The notes below the pieces were generated by a model that was not told the origin of the DNA, did not search any database, and saw nothing but the letters and a program-made list of their open reading frames with translations. This document shows positions 22,424-31,073 of a DNA stretch of 51,854 nt, one piece after another. A program made the translations under genes and the position numbers. The stretch is from an uncultured Oscillospiraceae bacterium (GTDB lineage Bacteria > Bacillota > Clostridia > Oscillospirales > Oscillospiraceae), in the NCBI GenBank assembly GCA_951801655.1, contig CATONV010000010.1:1-51854 (forward strand). The letters are read 5' to 3'. How positions within the stretch are numbered: position 1 is the first letter of the stretch; each line of letters opens with the position of its first letter.

Positions 22424-23680
22424 ATGAGAGAAGTTTATGTCGTCAACTGCTGCCGCACCGCTATTGGCTCCTTCGGCGGGTCCCTGAAGGACACCCCCGC
22501 TGCCGATCTGGGCGCCGTGGTCATCAAGGAGGCCCTGAACCGGGCCAACGTCAAGCCTGAGAACGTGGACGAGGTCATGTTCGGCTGCATCCTCACCGCC
22601 GGCCTGGGCCAGAACGTGGCCCGTCAGGCCAGCCTGAAGGCCGGCGTCCCCACCTCCGTCCCCGCCTACACCGTGGGCATGGTGTGCGGCTCCGGCATGA
22701 AGTCCGTCATCGAGGCCGGCCGGACCATCGCCCTGGGCGACGCTGAGATCATCGTGGCCGGCGGCATCGAGAACATGTCCGCCGCCCCCTACGCCCTCCC
22801 CGCCGCCCGCTGGGGCGCCCGCATGGGCGACAACAAGATGGTGGATACCATGATTAAGGACGGCCTGTGGGACGCCTATAACAACTACCACATGGGCACC
22901 ACCGCCGAGAACATCTGCGACGTGTGGGGCATCACCCGTGAGGAGCTGGACGAGTTCGGCTACAACTCCCAGAAGAAGGCCGCCGACGCCATGGAGGCCG
23001 GCAAGTTTGACGACGAGATCGTCCCCGTGATGATCAAGGTCAAGAAGGAAATGGTGGAGTTCAAGAAGGACGAGTTCCCCCGCCTGTCCCCCCTGGATAA
23101 GCTGGCCAAGCTGCGCGGCGCATTCCCCTGCGGCCCCGAGGGCGTGGAGGACGAGATCGTCCACACCTTTGAGCTCACCGGTGTCCACGAGGCCGACGCC
23201 AAGAAGCACGTCCAGCGTGTGACCGCCGGTCAGGCCTCCGGCATCAACGACGGCGCCGCCGCCATCGTGCTGGCCTCCAAGGAAGCCGTTGAGAAGTACG
23301 GCCTGAAGCCCATGGCCAAGCTGGTCAGCTGGGGCCAGGGCGGCGTGGATCCCAAGATCATGGGCGTGGGCCCTGTGCCCGCCTCCCGTCAGGCCATGGA
23401 GAAGGCCGGCCTGAAGATCGAGGATATGGACCTTGTCGAGGCCAACGAGGCCTTTGCAGCCCAGTCCATCGCCGTAGCCCGCGAGCTGGGCTTTGACATG
23501 AGCAAGGTCAACGTCAACGGCGGCGCCATTGCCCTGGGTCACCCTGTGGGCGCTTCCGGCGCGCGGATCATTGTCACCCTTCTCCACGAGATGCTCAAGC
23601 GGTCTGACGCCAAGAAGGGTCTGGCCACCCTGTGCATCGGCGGCGGCATGGGCGTTGCCACCATCTTTGAGAAGTGCTAA
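22424..23680 (+). CDS. Acetyl-CoA acetyltransferase (thiolase)
   Basis: Condenses two acetyl-CoA to acetoacetyl-CoA, the entry to butyrate formation, or runs in reverse. Catalytic residues are visible: Cys88 in VCGSGMKSV, the EANEAFAAQ block, His373 in [15 protein letters not shown] and Cys404 in CIGGGMG. At 418 aa it is about 25 longer than usual 390-395-aa thiolases. The extra sequence lies at roughly residues 236-265, between LAKLRGAFP and [14 protein letters not shown], where other thiolases have only a few residues. Codon use is strongly biased, suggesting high expression. The ribosome binding site is AGGAGGT; the gene has its own promoter and terminator and no other butyrate genes adjoin it. 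Confidence 0.94.
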   Translation: MREVYVVNCCRTAIGSFGGSLKDTPAADLGAVVIKEALNRANVKPENVDEVMFGCILTAGLGQNVARQASLKAGVPTSVPAYTVGMVCGSGMKSVIEAGRTIALGDAEIIVAGGIENMSAAPYALPAARWGARMGDNKMVDTMIKDGLWDAYNNYHMGTTAENICDVWGITREELDEFGYNSQKKAADAMEAGKFDDEIVPVMIKVKKEMVEFKKDEFPRLSPLDKLAKLRGAFPCGPEGVEDEIVHTFELTGVHEADAKKHVQRVTAGQASGINDGAAAIVLASKEAVEKYGLKPMAKLVSWGQGGVDPKIMGVGPVPASRQAMEKAGLKIEDMDLVEANEAFAAQSIAVARELGFDMSKVNVNGGAIALGHPVGASGARIIVTLLHEMLKRSDAKKGLATLCIGGGMGVATIFEKC

Positions 23681-23699
23681 GTTAATCTGTAAATTGCGG

Positions 23700-23732
23700 C
23701 CGGCCCGGAGCGTTTGCTCCGGGCCGGTTTTT
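23700..23732 (+). terminator. Thiolase terminator
   Basis: A 12-bp perfect stem (23700-23711 with 23716-23727), GTTT loop, then T5. Convergent mutS ends at its T-tract. Confidence 0.93.
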
Positions 23733-26374
23733 CAGCCGTTTAGATCCTGTTTCATCTCAGCCAGAAGGTTCAGCGCCTCAATGGGCGAGAGGATGTTCAC
23801 GTCGGTCATGCGCAGCTTTTTCAAAACGGTCTCGCCGCCCAGGTCCATAAGGGACACCTGACCTGTGGGGGCCAACGGGTTGTCGGCCCGTGGAGAAGCG
23901 GACGGTGCGCCGGAGTCGCCGCACCCTGCGCCCGACTCCAGCTCCTCCAGGATTTCCCGGGCCCGGCGCACCACCCTGTCGGGGACGCCCGCCAGTTTGG
24001 CCACCTCCACGCCGTAGCTCTGGTCGGCCCCGCCCCGGACGATTTTCCGCAGGAAAATTACGTCGCCCCCCCGTTTTTTAGCGGCGATGTTGTAGTTTTT
24101 CACCCCGGGGATCTCCCCCTCCAGGGCGGTAAGTTCGTGGTAGTGGGTGGCGAAGAGGGTTTTGCACCCCAGACGTTTTTTGTCGGCGCAGTGTTCCAGT
24201 ACGGCCCGGGCGATGGCCATACCGTCGTAGGTGGAGGTCCCCCGGCCGATTTCGTCCAGGATGAGCAGCGACTTTTTGGTGGCGTTTTGGAGAAGGGCTG
24301 CCACCTCGGTCATCTCCACCATGAAGGTGGACTGTCCGGAGGAGAGGTCGTCGCTGGCCCCGATGCGGGTGAACACCCGGTCCACCACCCCGATGCGGGC
24401 GGAGAGGGCGGGAACGAAGGAGCCCATCTGGGCCATAAGGGTGATGAGGGCCACCTGGCGCATGTAGGTGGACTTGCCCGCCATGTTGGGGCCGGTGATG
24501 ATGGCGGCCAGGTCATCCCCCCCGTCCATGTGGGTGTCGTTGGGGACAAAGGGGGTGCCTTTCAGCATTTTTTCCACCACCGGGTGGCGCCCCTCCACAA
24601 TGGTGAGAGTGTCAGAATCGTCCACCTGGGGCATGCAGTAGCCCCCCGCAGCGGCCACCGCGGCAAAGGACTGGAGAACATCCACCTGGGCCAGGGCGGC
24701 GGCGGTCTTTTGGATGGACTCCACCTGGTCGCAGACGGTCTGCTTCAGCTGGCAGAACAGCTGATACTCCAGGGCGGTCACCTGATCCTGGGCGGAGAGA
24801 ATGGCGTGCTCCAGTTCCTTGAGCTCGGGGGAGATATACCTCTCGGCGTTAACGGTGGTCTGCTTCCGGGTCCAGTGGTCGGGCACAAGTCCTGTCTGAG
24901 ACTTGGCCACCTCGATGTAGTAGCCGAACACCTTGTTTGAGGAGATTTTCATGTTCTTGATGCCGGTCTGTTCCTTGGTTTTAACCTCCATGTCGATGAT
25001 GTGTCCGTTGGCGTTGGTGAGGAGGGAGTGCAGTTCATCCACCTTGGCGTTGTAGCCGGGGCGGATGAAGCCCCCCTCCCGGACGGAGAAGGGCAAGGGT
25101 TTCTCGTCCTCGTCCCGCAAAGCGCCGTCCAGCGCCCCGCGCAGATGGGGCAGGTCGTCCAGCGCCCCGCGCAGCTCCTGGAGGAGGGGCGAGGGGCAGT
25201 GGGAGAGAAGCTCCCGGATGTGGGGCAGCTTTCCCAGTCCGGCGGACAGGGCGGCTAGGTCCCGGCACCCGGCGGAGCCGTAGACCACCCGTCCGGCCAA
25301 CCTCTCCAGATCGGTGACCTCCCGCAGGGCCAGAGACAGCTCCTCCCGGGTAATGGCGTCCTCCACCAGGTCGGCTACGCCCTGCTGCCGCCGGGCGATC
25401 CGGGCCGGGGAGAGAAGGGGCCTCTCCATCCAGCCCCGGAGAAGTCGGCCGCCCATGGCGGTTTTGGTTTTGTCCAGCACCCACAGCAGGGAGCCCCGCT
25501 TCTCCTTACCCCGCATGGTGGAGGTGAGCTCCAGGGTCTGCCGGGCAGTGAGGTCCAGCTCCATAAACTGCCCGGCGGTGTAGTAGGTGAGGGCGGAGAT
25601 GTGGCTTAAGTCGGTTTTCTGGGTCTCGTAGAGGTAGGCCAGCAGGCCCCCGGCGGCCTGAATGGCGGCCTCATCCTGGAGCGGGACGCCCGCGAGGCCT
25701 GTTTGAAACTGCTTTTCCGCCAGGGGCCGGGCCGCGTCGAGGCGGAAGCGGGCCTCGCCCCCGTTCTCGCACAGGCAGTCCAGCCTCTCCTTCAGGAAGG
25801 GGACCAGCCCCTCCAGACTCCAGGCCTGCGAGGACAGCACCGCCTCGGCGGGGTGAAAGCGGGCCATCTCGTTTTGGAGGTGGCCCAGTCCCTCTTCGTT
25901 GGCGGGAAAGGAGGAGGCGTACACCTCGCCGGTGGAGATATCGCACAGGCACAGGCCATAAGCCGTGGGGCCGCCGTAGATGGCGCAGATGTAGTTATTT
26001 TTGCTGTCCTCCAGCATGGAGGAGGCGATCACCGTACCGGGGGTGATGACCCGGATGATGTCCCGGTCCACCAGTCCCTTGGCCAGCGCCGGGTCCTCCG
26101 TTTGCTCACAGATTGCTACCTTGTAGCCCTTGGCAATCAGCCGGGCGATGTAGCTGTCGCAGGAGTGGTAGGGCACGCCGCACATGGGGGTGCGCTCCTC
26201 CGGCGGCTTGTTGCGGTCCCGGGTGGTAAGGGTCAGGTCCAGTTCCTTGGATACCAGCTTGGCGTCCTCGTTGAACATCTCGTAAAAATCTCCCAGCCGG
26301 AAGAACAGAATGGAGTCCGGGTTCTGGGCCTTAATATCCAGATATTGCTGCATCATGGGGGTGAGGTCCGGCAT
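23732..26374 (-). CDS. mutS: DNA mismatch repair protein MutS
   Basis: Recognises mispairs and small loops and recruits MutL. The N-terminal mismatch-binding motif is in LFFRLGDFYEMF (Phe and Glu of FxE), followed by connector, lever and clamp regions. The ATPase has Walker A TGPNMAGKSTYMRQ, the ST.FMVEM block (SGQSTFMVEMTE), Walker B LLILDEIGRGTST and LFATHYHEL. 880 aa from MPDLTPMMQQY (26374), the conserved start, with AAGGTAT-like weak SD. It ends in a short region near MTDVNILSPIEALNLLAEMK typical of clostridial MutS. It follows miaB by about 80 bp. Confidence 0.98.
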   Translation of the reverse strand: MPDLTPMMQQYLDIKAQNPDSILFFRLGDFYEMFNEDAKLVSKELDLTLTTRDRNKPPEERTPMCGVPYHSCDSYIARLIAKGYKVAICEQTEDPALAKGLVDRDIIRVITPGTVIASSMLEDSKNNYICAIYGGPTAYGLCLCDISTGEVYASSFPANEEGLGHLQNEMARFHPAEAVLSSQAWSLEGLVPFLKERLDCLCENGGEARFRLDAARPLAEKQFQTGLAGVPLQDEAAIQAAGGLLAYLYETQKTDLSHISALTYYTAGQFMELDLTARQTLELTSTMRGKEKRGSLLWVLDKTKTAMGGRLLRGWMERPLLSPARIARRQQGVADLVEDAITREELSLALREVTDLERLAGRVVYGSAGCRDLAALSAGLGKLPHIRELLSHCPSPLLQELRGALDDLPHLRGALDGALRDEDEKPLPFSVREGGFIRPGYNAKVDELHSLLTNANGHIIDMEVKTKEQTGIKNMKISSNKVFGYYIEVAKSQTGLVPDHWTRKQTTVNAERYISPELKELEHAILSAQDQVTALEYQLFCQLKQTVCDQVESIQKTAAALAQVDVLQSFAAVAAAGGYCMPQVDDSDTLTIVEGRHPVVEKMLKGTPFVPNDTHMDGGDDLAAIITGPNMAGKSTYMRQVALITLMAQMGSFVPALSARIGVVDRVFTRIGASDDLSSGQSTFMVEMTEVAALLQNATKKSLLILDEIGRGTSTYDGMAIARAVLEHCADKKRLGCKTLFATHYHELTALEGEIPGVKNYNIAAKKRGGDVIFLRKIVRGGADQSYGVEVAKLAGVPDRVVRRAREILEELESGAGCGDSGAPSASPRADNPLAPTGQVSLMDLGGETVLKKLRMTDVNILSPIEALNLLAEMKQDLNG

Positions 26375-26452
26375 GGGAATACCTTCTTTCTCTCTTTTTC
26401 GGCTTTTCTTACAGGGGCGGTGCAATTTTGGGAATTAGTCCGAGGCGGAAAA

Positions 26453-27862
26453 TTACACTAATTCCCCAAACAGGGACCACTTATTGGCGCCGGTAATTTT
26501 CACATCCCGGAACTGGCCCGGCGCAGCGGCGCCGACAACACGGAGAAGGCGGTTGCCGGGGGTGCGGGCGGTCAAGTCATACCGGCTGTCGTCAGACAGC
26601 CCGTCGATCAGGCAGCGCAGAGTTTTGCCCACGTAAGCGGCGTGCTTTTCCTCGGAAATGGCGTCCTGGAGGGCGGTAAGGCGGTTGAAGTTGGCCAGTT
26701 TCTCCTCCCTGGACATAGGGTCGTCCATCTCCGCAGCGGGAGTGCCCGGTCTGGGGGAGTAGATGAAGGTGAACAGAGCGTCGAAACGCACCTCCTCCAG
26801 CACGCGGAGGGTGTCCTCAAATTCTTCGGTTGTCTCTCCGGGGAAGCCTACAATAATATCGGAGGTCAGGACAATATCAGGAATCAGCGCCTTAAGCCGG
26901 CGGATTTTCTCCAAATATTCTGCCCGGGTATGGCGGCGGTTCATCACCTTCAAAACCCGATCATTCCCGGCCTGGAAGGGCAGGTGGAGGACCGGGGCCA
27001 CCTTTTCGCACCGGGCCATGGTCTCAAAGAGCCGCTGGGTGGCGTCCTTGGGGTGGGAGGTCATGAAGCGGATGAGAAAGTCCCCGGGGATCGCGTTTAC
27101 CGCCTCCAGCAGGTCGGCAAAGTCCGTGGGCTTGTCCAGGTCCTTGCCGTAGGAGTTGACGTTCTGTCCCAGCAAGGTGATGTCCTTGTACCCCTCCTCC
27201 ACCAGCCGGCGGACCTCGGCCAGGATATCCTGGGGTTTACGTGACCTCTCCCGGCCCCGGACGTAGGGGACGACGCAGTAGGAGCAGAAGTTGTTGCACC
27301 CGTACATAATAGACACCCAGGCTTTGATGCTGTCCTGCCGCACCACCGGGATGCCCTCGGCGATGGAGCCGGCCACATCGGGTGTTTGAAACACCCGTCC
27401 CCGCTGGGTGAGAAGGGTGTGAACCATCTCGGGAAATTTCCAAAGGGCGTGGGGACCGAAAACCAGATCCACATGGCGGTAGGACTCCCGCAGCTTTTTT
27501 GCCGCGTGGGGCTGCTGCACCATGCACCCGCACAGGCAGATCAGGGTGTCCGGGTGGCGGCGTTTCACATGGACCAGGGCGCCCACGTTGCCGAACACCC
27601 GCTGTTCCGCGTGTTCCCGGATAGCGCAGGTGTTGATGACGATAATCCTGGCCTGTTCCTCGTCGTGGGTAAAGCCAAAGCCCATTTGTTCCAGGTAACC
27701 CCGGATGCACTCGGAGTCGGCCTCGTTCTGCTGGCAACCGTAGGTGTCCACAAAGGCCAGGAGTTTTTCCTCCGGCCTCCGGGCGTTGCGTTCGGCCACA
27801 GCCTGGCAGTAGGAGAGCTGTTTTTCAATCTCGGCGGGGGAAATAACGGTGGTGTGTTCCAT
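26453..27862 (-). CDS. miaB: tRNA-2-methylthio-N6-dimethylallyladenosine synthase MiaB
   Basis: Radical SAM methylthiotransferase acting on i6A37 of tRNAs. The N-terminal UPF0004 domain has the cluster Cys in VDTYGCQQNEADSE, NTCAIREHAEQ and CGCMVQQ. The radical SAM CxxxCxxC is YGCNNFCSYCVVPYVRG. A TRAM domain closes the protein. The start is at MEHTTVISPAE (27862), 5-6 nt after GGAGG; the upstream TTG codon is part of that site. 469 aa. The order miaB-mutS is common in Firmicutes. Confidence 0.97.
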   Translation of the reverse strand: MEHTTVISPAEIEKQLSYCQAVAERNARRPEEKLLAFVDTYGCQQNEADSECIRGYLEQMGFGFTHDEEQARIIVINTCAIREHAEQRVFGNVGALVHVKRRHPDTLICLCGCMVQQPHAAKKLRESYRHVDLVFGPHALWKFPEMVHTLLTQRGRVFQTPDVAGSIAEGIPVVRQDSIKAWVSIMYGCNNFCSYCVVPYVRGRERSRKPQDILAEVRRLVEEGYKDITLLGQNVNSYGKDLDKPTDFADLLEAVNAIPGDFLIRFMTSHPKDATQRLFETMARCEKVAPVLHLPFQAGNDRVLKVMNRRHTRAEYLEKIRRLKALIPDIVLTSDIIVGFPGETTEEFEDTLRVLEEVRFDALFTFIYSPRPGTPAAEMDDPMSREEKLANFNRLTALQDAISEEKHAAYVGKTLRCLIDGLSDDSRYDLTARTPGNRLLRVVGAAAPGQFRDVKITGANKWSLFGELV

Positions 27863-27931
27863 AAAAACCTCCAAAGGGAGTCAGAGAATATTTGAATAAT
27901 AGTAACATGCAGAAATTGCTGACAGCAATCT

Positions 27932-28006
27932 GTAGGGGCGGCTATTAGCCGCCCGCAAAATACGCGGGCTGTTTCGGAAACGCGGGCGGATAATATCCGC
28001 CCCTAC
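27932..28006. repeat. GTAGGGGCGG palindromic element
   Basis: Outer arms GTAGGGGCGGCTATTAGCCG and its near complement ending in TATCCGCCCCTAC are separated by a spacer holding a second short hairpin (ACGCGGG). It is the most symmetrical copy of its subfamily. Lies upstream of miaB, beside a small ATTGCTG/CAGCAAT palindrome (27915-27929). Confidence 0.85.
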
Positions 28007-28092
28007 AGGTGTTACCATTTAATCCATTATACTATCTTTTCCGGGGAAACACAAGGATTTCCCGGCGAGGAAGGTGCGGCGGACAAAATGCG

Positions 28093-28127
28093 AAAACGGG
28101 CGGTGTCTGGCCGACATCGCCCGTTTT
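28093..28127. terminator. Terminator downstream of the GH13 gene
   Basis: A 15-bp stem (28093-28107 with 28113-28127, one G-U pair) starting AAAACGGGCG and ending CGCCCGTTTTT. T's occur on both strands, but the only gene running into it is the leftward GH13 gene. Confidence 0.82.
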
Positions 28128-28152
28128 TAATCGTTTCCCTTCGGGGCAGACT

Positions 28153-30000
28153 CTATTTCACCGCGAATACTGCCCCGGACCGGGGAGGCAGGACGATGGT
28201 GTACAGCCCGTCTTTTTGAGAGAACTGGGGCCAGCCCATAAGGGGGAACAGTCTACCCTCGTCAAAGGAGAAGGCGTGGTCCTCCTCTCCCGCGTTAAAG
28301 GCGCACAGCAGTCTCTCGTCTCCGGTTTCCCGGAGGAAGGCCAGCAGCGGTCCTCTGCCCAGAACGTACCGGATGGAGCCCCGGCGCAGAGAGGGGTGTC
28401 GGCTACGCAGCCGGCCCAGGGCCCTGTACCACTTCAGCATCTCCCGGTCCTCCTGGCCCCAGGGGTAGGTTTGGCGGTTAAAGGGGTCCTCAAAGCCCTG
28501 CATGCCCGCCTCGTCCCCATAGTACACCGTGGGGGAGCCGGGGAAGCAGAACATCAGCAGGGCGGCGGCCTTGAGCAGTTTCCGGCCCTTTTTAAGCTGC
28601 TTGGGCGACAGGGTGAAGGCGGCCCGCCACTCCTTGGTCTGATCCCGGTACTCCCCTCCGGCGCCCAGCAGGGTAAGCAGGCGGGGGGTGTCGTGGGTGT
28701 CCAGCGAGTTCATGGCGGAGTAGAAGGCGAAGGGGGGATAGTTTTCCCGAATGGTCTCCATCCCTTTGACAAAGGCCTCGCCGCCGCCGCCCTGGAAAAA
28801 GGCGAGGATGGCGGCGCGCAGAGGATAATTCATCAGCCCGTCGCAGTGTCCGCCCAGGATATGCTTTCTGCGCACGCCGTAGGCCACCTTGGTAGACCCG
28901 TCCTCCCACACCTCGCCGATGATAACGGCGTCAGGCTTCTCGGCCCGGGCGGCCTGGTGAATGCCGTGGACAAAGTCGTCGGGCAGCTCGTCGGCCACGT
29001 CCAGCCGCCAGCCGTCCGCCCCAGCCCGCAGCCACCGGCGGACCACGCTGTTCTCGCTGCCGAAGATGAAATCCCGGTAGCCGGCATCGTTCTCGTTGAC
29101 TGCGGGCAGAGAATAAATGCCCCACCAGCTGTCGTACTTGTGGGGCCACTGGGAGAAATGGAACCAGGAGTGGTAGGGGGAGTCCTGACTCTGGCTGGCG
29201 CCCGGGTCGGGGTAGGATCCGTCGCCGTTAAAGTAGCGGCTGACGTAGCCGGTGTGGTTGAACACGCCGTCCAGCATGACCCGCATCCCCAAACTGTGGG
29301 CCGCGTCACACAGCTGAGAAAAGTCCTCGTTGGTGCCCAGCATAGGGTCCACCCGACCGTAGTCGGCGGTGCCGTAGCGGTGATTCTCTGCGGCCTCGAA
29401 GATGGGGTTGAAGTAGAGGGTCTCCACGCCCAGGCTTTTCAGGTAACCCAGCTTGCTGAGTACGCCGCGAAAGTCTCCGCCGAAGAAATCTCGGTTGCGT
29501 ATTTCCCCCTGGGCGTTGGGGCGGAACTCCGGAAATTCGTCCCAGTCCTGATGGACGGTGCGCCCGCCCACCATCCCCTCTGGGTCCGGAATGCGGCTGC
29601 GGCAGAAGCGGTCAGGGAAGATTTGGTAGGTGACTCCCTGGCCGAACCAGTCGGGGACCTCCTCGGTCCCGTCGTAGACGGTGAGCTGATAGGGCCCCAG
29701 GTCCTGCTTCCGGCCGTCCGGCTTATCCAGCCGGAAGGAGTACCAGATCAGCCCCACATAACCGGAGGTGTCCAGCTCCACGCAGAACAGGTCCTGGCCC
29801 AGGTCGTGGCCCTGCCAGGGCATTTTTACCAGAATGATCTCGTCGCCCCGGCTTTCGAAGCGGGCGGTCAGGCTGGCGTGGGAGTAGCACTCCGCCCGGG
29901 GCGGACGGAGGGTAAACTGTACCTGTGTCCCCGAGGCCACCGCCCCATAGGGCGTTTTGTACCGGGGGTCCCGGGAGTCGTAGGTAGGCAAATATGGCAT
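28153..30000 (-). CDS. Glycoside hydrolase family 13 (neopullulanase/alpha-amylase type)
   Basis: Cleaves alpha-glucosidic bonds in starch-type oligosaccharides or cyclodextrins, probably inside the cell since no signal peptide is visible. A beta-sandwich-like N-terminal domain (about 1-118) precedes the catalytic barrel, which begins GVTYQIFPDRF (122-132). Catalytic residues are readable: DGVFNHTG (244-251), nucleophile Asp334 in GWRLDVADEL, acid/base Glu363 in IIGEVWEDGS and Asp437 in NSLDTHDTPR. The C-terminal beta domain starts near 520. 615 aa from MPYLPTYDS (30000), GGAG upstream. The N-terminal domain suggests the neopullulanase/cyclomaltodextrinase subgroup; the exact substrate is open. 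Confidence 0.93.
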   Translation of the reverse strand: MPYLPTYDSRDPRYKTPYGAVASGTQVQFTLRPPRAECYSHASLTARFESRGDEIILVKMPWQGHDLGQDLFCVELDTSGYVGLIWYSFRLDKPDGRKQDLGPYQLTVYDGTEEVPDWFGQGVTYQIFPDRFCRSRIPDPEGMVGGRTVHQDWDEFPEFRPNAQGEIRNRDFFGGDFRGVLSKLGYLKSLGVETLYFNPIFEAAENHRYGTADYGRVDPMLGTNEDFSQLCDAAHSLGMRVMLDGVFNHTGYVSRYFNGDGSYPDPGASQSQDSPYHSWFHFSQWPHKYDSWWGIYSLPAVNENDAGYRDFIFGSENSVVRRWLRAGADGWRLDVADELPDDFVHGIHQAARAEKPDAVIIGEVWEDGSTKVAYGVRRKHILGGHCDGLMNYPLRAAILAFFQGGGGEAFVKGMETIRENYPPFAFYSAMNSLDTHDTPRLLTLLGAGGEYRDQTKEWRAAFTLSPKQLKKGRKLLKAAALLMFCFPGSPTVYYGDEAGMQGFEDPFNRQTYPWGQEDREMLKWYRALGRLRSRHPSLRRGSIRYVLGRGPLLAFLRETGDERLLCAFNAGEEDHAFSFDEGRLFPLMGWPQFSQKDGLYTIVLPPRSGAVFAVK

Positions 30001-30084
30001 TGGTATCACTCCGAACAATGGAATATCAGCAGGGGCCGTTGTGCGGGGCAAAGCCGGGCCGTTGAGGGCGCCGCCCTCTGCGGT

Positions 30085-31023
30085 TTAATGGTATTTATAG
30101 CTTCCTCCGCCGATAAACTCCCGCAGCAGGGAGTCCTTGGCCACCAGAGAGGGGTCAATGGCCTCAAAATTCTCAAAAGCGTGGACCAGGTCCATCATCT
30201 CGTCATGGCGCTCGTTGTCCTCGGGAACACTCTGGAGGATGGGAACGGCGTAGTTCTTCATCACCGAAACCTCGTAGGGCAGGGAGGAGTCGAACACAAT
30301 ATCCGCCTTGTTTTTAAAGGGGGAGATATACAGCTTCTCGCCCCGTCGGACGTTGGCCCACATCTCCAGAGTCTGGGCCACGCCGGTGCCCCGGAAGCTG
30401 TAGTCCCGGACGGCGCGGCGGGTCAGCCGCATCCAAGTGCCCTTGAAGCGCAGGGCGGAGCCCTCGTTCACATTGGACCGGGCGGATATGTACAGCTTGG
30501 TGGCCTCGGGGTGGCGGCCGGCGATGTCGTCGTTCAGGGCATGAATTCCCTCGAAGATGGCGATTTCGTTTTTCTCCAGCTTGAGGGGGGTGCCCATGCT
30601 GTCGTTGCGCATCTGTCTGGCAAACTCAAACTTGGGGACCAGGATCCACTCCCCCTGACTCAGGGCGGTAAAATGTTTGCTGAGAAGGTCCATGTCCATG
30701 CACAGCGGGGACTCGTAGTCAATGGCCCCCTCCGGGGTGCGGGGGGCGGTGCGGGGGTCGATGGTGACAAAGTAGTTGTCCATGGCGATCGCCCGGGAGC
30801 TGACTCCCCGGCGGAGAAGCTCCTCTGCGATCTTCATGGCCGTGGTGGTCTTGCCTGAACCTGAGGGCCCCGACAGCAGCACGATGGGGCTGTTCTCCAG
30901 GTTAGACAGGATTTTGTCCGCCGCCAAAGACACCCGCTGGGCGTAGCTGGCGTCGCACTCGGCCAAAAACTCCACCACGTCGGTCTGGATTCGCCTGTTG
31001 ATCTCCTGCAATTGGTAGGCCAT
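30085..31023 (-). CDS. Uridine kinase-like nucleoside kinase (312 aa)
   Basis: A P-loop kinase of the uridine kinase/phosphoribulokinase family, expected to phosphorylate a nucleoside. Walker A is LLSGPSGSGKTTTAMKIA (near residue 48), followed by AIAMDNYFV (the DxFY-like substrate motif) and AIFEGIHALND (the family EGI motif). Many Clostridia carry this kinase fused after TGS/ThrRS-like domains; here the protein begins with about 40 residues of helix only. The substrate is not certain. It lies 47 bp after hemZ on the same strand, probably in one operon with it and possibly the GH13 gene. Confidence 0.85.
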   Translation of the reverse strand: MAYQLQEINRRIQTDVVEFLAECDASYAQRVSLAADKILSNLENSPIVLLSGPSGSGKTTTAMKIAEELLRRGVSSRAIAMDNYFVTIDPRTAPRTPEGAIDYESPLCMDMDLLSKHFTALSQGEWILVPKFEFARQMRNDSMGTPLKLEKNEIAIFEGIHALNDDIAGRHPEATKLYISARSNVNEGSALRFKGTWMRLTRRAVRDYSFRGTGVAQTLEMWANVRRGEKLYISPFKNKADIVFDSSLPYEVSVMKNYAVPILQSVPEDNERHDEMMDLVHAFENFEAIDPSLVAKDSLLREFIGGGSYKYH

Positions 31024-31053
31024 AGATATTCTCCTCTCTATGATTGGTTTTTT

Positions 31054-31073
31054 CGAGGGCGGTCTCGCCCCTA
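31054..31073. repeat. Short GTAGGGGCG element supplying the hemZ stop
   Basis: On the minus strand GTAGGGGCGAGACCGCCCTC forms a small hairpin. The TAG in its first four bases (31071-31073) is the hemZ stop codon. Confidence 0.55.

Noticed and set aside
22190-23587. 465-codon minus-strand frame opposite thiolase
   Set aside because: Antisense shadow; its tail over the intergenic repeat is useful only because it reveals the peptide shared with MutL.
28009-30858. 949-codon plus-strand frame opposite the GH13 and kinase genes
   Set aside because: Spans two clear minus-strand genes and a terminator; no recognisable motif.
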